Of a stretch of DNA of 8,424 nucleotides, positions 6,055 through 8,424 are shown one piece after another (position 1 is the stretch's first letter; each line of letters starts with the position of its first letter). The notes beneath the pieces were generated by a model. The model made no database searches. It had not been told where the DNA came from and was given only the letters and a program-made list of their open reading frames with translations. This DNA comes from Alphaproteobacteria bacterium. Its GTDB lineage: Bacteria; Pseudomonadota; Alphaproteobacteria; Micavibrionales; Micavibrionaceae. The translations under genes were made by a program, and so were the position numbers. Location of the stretch: the NCBI GenBank assembly GCA_021776015.1, contig JAJFGT010000233.1, positions 1 to 8,424 on the forward strand, given 5' to 3'.

Positions 6055-6408
6055 CTATTTTCGCAGTCTCACCAGGGGTTTTTGTTCAAGTTCCGTTAAG
6101 TTCATATTAAATACGGTAACACCCATGCTTATTTGATAGAAAGCTCTTTTTAACTTGATGTCTCCAGCTGGAGCAAATCCAATTCTTTTATTAACAATCT
6201 TTTTTTCTTCCAGCCTACCAAGAGTATTATAAACACTGTTAAGAGAAACCATTCCATCCGAAGCTCTGGCAATTGCAGGCCCATGCGCCATCCCTAACCT
6301 TGCTAAAATTTTAATAATATATGCTTCAGACGCAGGTAGAATAAAGACATCAGAGAGCTCTCCTCTCTCTTCTGGTTTAGGTTGAACGATGAGCTGTGCT
6401 TTTTTCAT
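6055..6408 (-). CDS. Small PadR-like winged-helix transcriptional regulator
   Basis: The protein has 117 residues from the ATG at 6408, chosen because AAGGA (6420-6416) stands 7 nt upstream; the in-frame ATG at 6426 would overlap that ribosome binding site. Residues 25-97 read as one winged-helix domain. ASEAYIIKILARLG is helix 1, HGPAIARAS helix 2, and VSLNSVYNTLGRLEEKKIV (54-72) the recognition helix and following turn. The wing is NKRIGF....GDIKLKRAFYQIS, ending in the Tyr-x-(I/L)-(S/T) x x G strand characteristic of PadR proteins. The long C-terminal dimerisation helix of typical PadR members is reduced to about 15 residues (MNLTELEQKPLVRLRK), so it resembles the short PadR class. No ligand-binding domain is visible. 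It lies divergent from the phosphatase-like gene and trmFO and upstream of the dehydrogenase, so autoregulation or control of either neighbour is possible but unproven. Confidence 0.72.
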   Translation of the reverse strand: MKKAQLIVQPKPEERGELSDVFILPASEAYIIKILARLGMAHGPAIARASDGMVSLNSVYNTLGRLEEKKIVNKRIGFAPAGDIKLKRAFYQISMGVTVFNMNLTELEQKPLVRLRK

Positions 6409-6415
6409 GATGCAT

Positions 6416-6420
6416 TCCTT
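6416..6420 (-). promoter_or_regulatory. Shine-Dalgarno AAGGA of the PadR-like gene
   Basis: Minus-strand AAGGA with 7-nt spacing to ATG 6408. It moves the start six codons in from the longest reading frame, removing the residues MKKECI. Confidence 0.65.
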
Positions 6421-6550
6421 TTTCATAAACTAACAAATGACCACTAAATTCTTTTTAAAAGGAAGTCAATCTGTAAAGTAAATGCCGTCATATTTAAGTG
6501 ATGCATAATTCCCTTATTCGGAGGATCCGCTTTCTTTTTATCTTCCCCCT

Positions 6551-6579
6551 CTTTCACACGCCTTGTTTTCATGTATACT
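6551..6579 (+). promoter_or_regulatory. Tentative promoter of the phosphatase-like gene and trmFO
   Basis: TATACT (6574-6579) is a good -10 match with a poor -35 (CTTTCA, 6551-6556) at 17 nt. Predicted transcription starts about 37 nt before ATG 6623. The leader is pyrimidine-rich and has no ribosome binding site. Two near-identical units, ATGTATAC (6571-6578) and ATGTATCA (6582-6589), one helical turn apart, overlap the -10 and start region. Confidence 0.28.
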
Positions 6580-6622
6580 TAATGTATCAGTTTGAATCCA
6601 AACGCTCTTTCTTTTATTTTTC

Positions 6623-7444
6623 ATGCAAACACACCTTAAACAGCAAACACTCTTCTCATCATTAGGAATCCCCCGTCATACATGGGTGATTGGCTCCATC
6701 CATGCTGACATCGATAAACTCACCCAACTTCACGATAATTTTTTAGAGCGTTTCACACAAGGAGACCGCCTTGTCTATACAGGAAACTATACAGGGCATG
6801 GCTTTTACGCCAAAGAAACGCTTGAGGAAATCATTACATTTCGTCGCTTAATTCTTTCTATTCCAGGGGTGCGCCCTGATGATATTATTTATTTACGAGG
6901 CCAACAGGAAGAAATCCTCTCCAAACTACTGGAGCTTCCCTTTTCTCAACATCCAGAGAAAATATACCTTTGGATGCTTGCAAATGGTTTATCTGAGACA
7001 CTAGAAGGCTTGGGATTAGATCAAAATGATGGTCTTATGGCCGCAAAAGAAGGAGTCATGGGTCTGTGCCGATGGACAGGAAAAGTTCGAAACGCTCTTC
7101 GATCTATTGCAGGTTATGATATCTTTATCAGCCAACTCAAACGTGCCGCTTACACACACGAAACAACACAAGCTCCTATGCTTTTTGTGAATGCTGGTAT
7201 TGATCTAAAGAAATCTCTTCATGCTCAGGGCGATAATTTTTGGTGGGCTTCGCGTAACTTTAAAGATATTCACCAAACTTATGATCCTTTTAAACGGATT
7301 ATCCGTGGATTTGATCCCAGCCACGAAGGCGTTCATATCAATGGTGTAACCGCTACTATCGATGGTGGATGTGGATTTGGAGGCACACTTGCCTGTGCTG
7401 GCTTTGATCCCAAAAGTGAGCTTATTGATTTATTTGAAGTCTAG
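6623..7444 (+). CDS. PPP-type metallophosphoesterase-like protein with degraded active site (probable pseudophosphatase)
   Basis: The 273 residues keep the layout of bacterial serine/threonine (PPP) phosphatases, but the metal-binding motifs are altered. GDIHG appears as GSIHA (24-28; His27 kept, Asp lost). GDYVDRG appears as GNYTGHG (54-60). GNHE appears as GQQE (93-96). FVHAG appears as FVNAG (188-192). The late HGHTP appears as RGFDP (228-232). The framework around them is intact: WVI before motif I, DRLVY before motif II, DDIIYLR before motif III, and [19 protein letters not shown] (244-262), corresponding to the usual IDTGA..GG.L. The reading frame is uninterrupted, so this is not a decaying gene. 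By established PPP chemistry it should not bind the two-metal centre; a binding or regulatory role is inferred. The ATG at 6623 has no ribosome binding site. The stop codon lies one base before the trmFO start, implying co-expression. Confidence 0.75.
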   Translation: MQTHLKQQTLFSSLGIPRHTWVIGSIHADIDKLTQLHDNFLERFTQGDRLVYTGNYTGHGFYAKETLEEIITFRRLILSIPGVRPDDIIYLRGQQEEILSKLLELPFSQHPEKIYLWMLANGLSETLEGLGLDQNDGLMAAKEGVMGLCRWTGKVRNALRSIAGYDIFISQLKRAAYTHETTQAPMLFVNAGIDLKKSLHAQGDNFWWASRNFKDIHQTYDPFKRIIRGFDPSHEGVHINGVTATIDGGCGFGGTLACAGFDPKSELIDLFEV

Positions 7445-7445
7445 A

Positions 7446-8424
7446 ATGACTTCTGTTATACCCTTTCCTATGACAGATAAAAATAATACAATTCATATCA
7501 TTGGTGGTGGCCTTGCAGGGTCAGAATCAGCGTGGCAGGCCGCAAATATGGGAGCAAACGTCATTCTACATGAAATGCGCCCACATGTTAAAACCAACGC
7601 ACATAAAACAGACGGTCTTGCAGAGCTTGTATGTTCAAACTCTTTCCGCTCGGATGATGCTGAATTTAATGCGGTCGGACTCCTCCACGAAGAAATGCGT
7701 CGTTGTAACTCTCTTATTCTACGTGAAGGTGATAAAGCCTCTGTCCCAGCAGGAGGAGCCCTTGCCGTAGATCGTAATATCTTTTCTGATAATGTAACAA
7801 AAGCGTTGAGTTCCCACCCTAATATCACCATTGAACGAGAAGAAATTAGCGGACTTCCTCCCACGGAATGGGACAATGTTATCATTGCAACAGGCCCTCT
7901 TACCTCTGATGCCCTTGCCCAATCTATTCAGGAACATACAGGAGAAGATGCCCTTGCCTTCTTTGATGCCCTCGCTCCAATTGTCCATAAAGACTCTATA
8001 GATTTTAATACCGCATGGTTTCAATCACGCTACGACAAAGAAGGCCCTGCTGGAACAGGATCTGATTATATCAACTGCCCTATGAATAAAGAACAGTATG
8101 AAGCCTTTATTCAAGAGCTGATAAACAGCCCTAAAACAGAATTTAAAGATTGGGAAAAAGATACACCTTACTTTGAAGGATGCATGCCCATTGAAATCAT
8201 GGCAGAGCGTGGCGTAGAAACTCTCCGCTTTGGCCCTATGAAACCCATCGGTCTTACAAATCCCCATACGAGTGAAAATGCTTATGCCGTTGTCCAGCTT
8301 CGCCAAGATAATGCACTGGGCACGCTCTATAATATAGTTGGATTTCAAACAAAGATGACATACGGCGAACAAATACGTGTTTTTAGAACAATTCCAGGGC
8401 TAGAACAAGCTGAGTTTGCACGAC
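7446..8424 (+). CDS. trmFO: TrmFO, folate/FAD-dependent tRNA (uracil-54-C5) methyltransferase (partial, runs off the right edge)
   Basis: TrmFO makes ribothymidine at position 54 in the T-loop of tRNA, using methylenetetrahydrofolate as carbon donor and FADH2 as reductant. The 326 residues present cover about 70% of the usual 440-470 and are open to the edge. [15 protein letters not shown] (16-30) is the FAD-binding Rossmann motif. HEMRP, then [12 protein letters not shown] (60-71), carries one functional cysteine (Cys63, equivalent to Cys53 of the Bacillus subtilis enzyme). [34 protein letters not shown] (242-256; Cys246, equivalent to Cys226) and [13 protein letters not shown] are family signatures. 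[11 protein letters not shown] follows near the cut. The start is either ATG 7446, one base after the preceding stop and suited to translational coupling, or ATG 7470, which gives a more typical short N-terminus ([14 protein letters not shown]). Neither has a clear ribosome binding site. Confidence 0.96.
   Translation, partial: MTSVIPFPMTDKNNTIHIIGGGLAGSESAWQAANMGANVILHEMRPHVKTNAHKTDGLAELVCSNSFRSDDAEFNAVGLLHEEMRRCNSLILREGDKASVPAGGALAVDRNIFSDNVTKALSSHPNITIEREEISGLPPTEWDNVIIATGPLTSDALAQSIQEHTGEDALAFFDALAPIVHKDSIDFNTAWFQSRYDKEGPAGTGSDYINCPMNKEQYEAFIQELINSPKTEFKDWEKDTPYFEGCMPIEIMAERGVETLRFGPMKPIGLTNPHTSENAYAVVQLRQDNALGTLYNIVGFQTKMTYGEQIRVFRTIPGLEQAEFAR

Noticed and set aside
6518..6540. CGGA-GGA-TCCG short hairpin followed by T-rich plus-strand sequence
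   Set aside because: The stem is only 4 bp with a 3-nt loop, and no plus-strand gene ends upstream, so a terminator call is not supported.
7493..8372. Three minus-strand open frames (7493-7885, 7719-8024, 8025-8372) and a plus-strand frame at 7501-7770
   Set aside because: All overlap trmFO in other frames; the trmFO frame carries unmistakable family motifs and these show none.

Overview
The window reads as chromosomal DNA of an AT-rich alphaproteobacterium. The evidence is a full-length flagellar FlhA, a folate-dependent TrmFO, an AmgK-like sugar kinase of the type common in Alphaproteobacteria, and low-GC codon use throughout. A host-associated or Holosporales-like lineage would fit the low GC and the amino-acid-degrading genes, but this is inference and the order cannot be fixed from the sequence alone. 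I see no tRNA, rRNA, CRISPR array, insertion sequence or phage gene. The DNA is gene-dense, and no gap between genes exceeds about 220 bases.

Layout: everything from base 1 to about 6408 lies on the minus strand. In transcription order (right to left) it holds a small PadR-like winged-helix regulator (6408-6055), a leucine/branched-chain amino acid dehydrogenase (5866-4730), an unrecognised 60-residue protein with its own promoter, strong ribosome binding site and possible terminator (4640-4458), a CtlX-type citrulline/arginine-deiminase-fold hydrolase (4371-3478), flhA (3327-1228), an unrecognised 147-residue protein (1145-702), and an AmgK-like phosphotransferase that runs off the left edge (685-1). 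From 6623 the plus strand carries a protein phosphatase-like protein whose metal-binding residues are nearly all replaced, then trmFO one base after its stop codon. trmFO runs off the right edge.

Three themes appear. (1) Amino-acid catabolism: the dehydrogenase and the CtlX-like hydrolase both release ammonia from amino acids and sit in the same direction with the small protein between them. (2) Flagellar export: flhA stands without other flagellar genes in the window. It has a good sigma-70-type promoter whose -35 element lies inside a 13-bp tandem repeat, and a possible stem-loop at the predicted 5' end of its mRNA. (3) tRNA modification: trmFO is tightly linked to the degenerate phosphatase, which suggests co-expression.

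The observations most worth following up are the catalytically degraded PPP-fold protein coupled to trmFO, the independently expressed 60-residue orphan, and the repeat-overlapped flhA promoter. Two real genes, the AmgK-like kinase and TrmFO, are cut by the window edges and were identified by direct translation.
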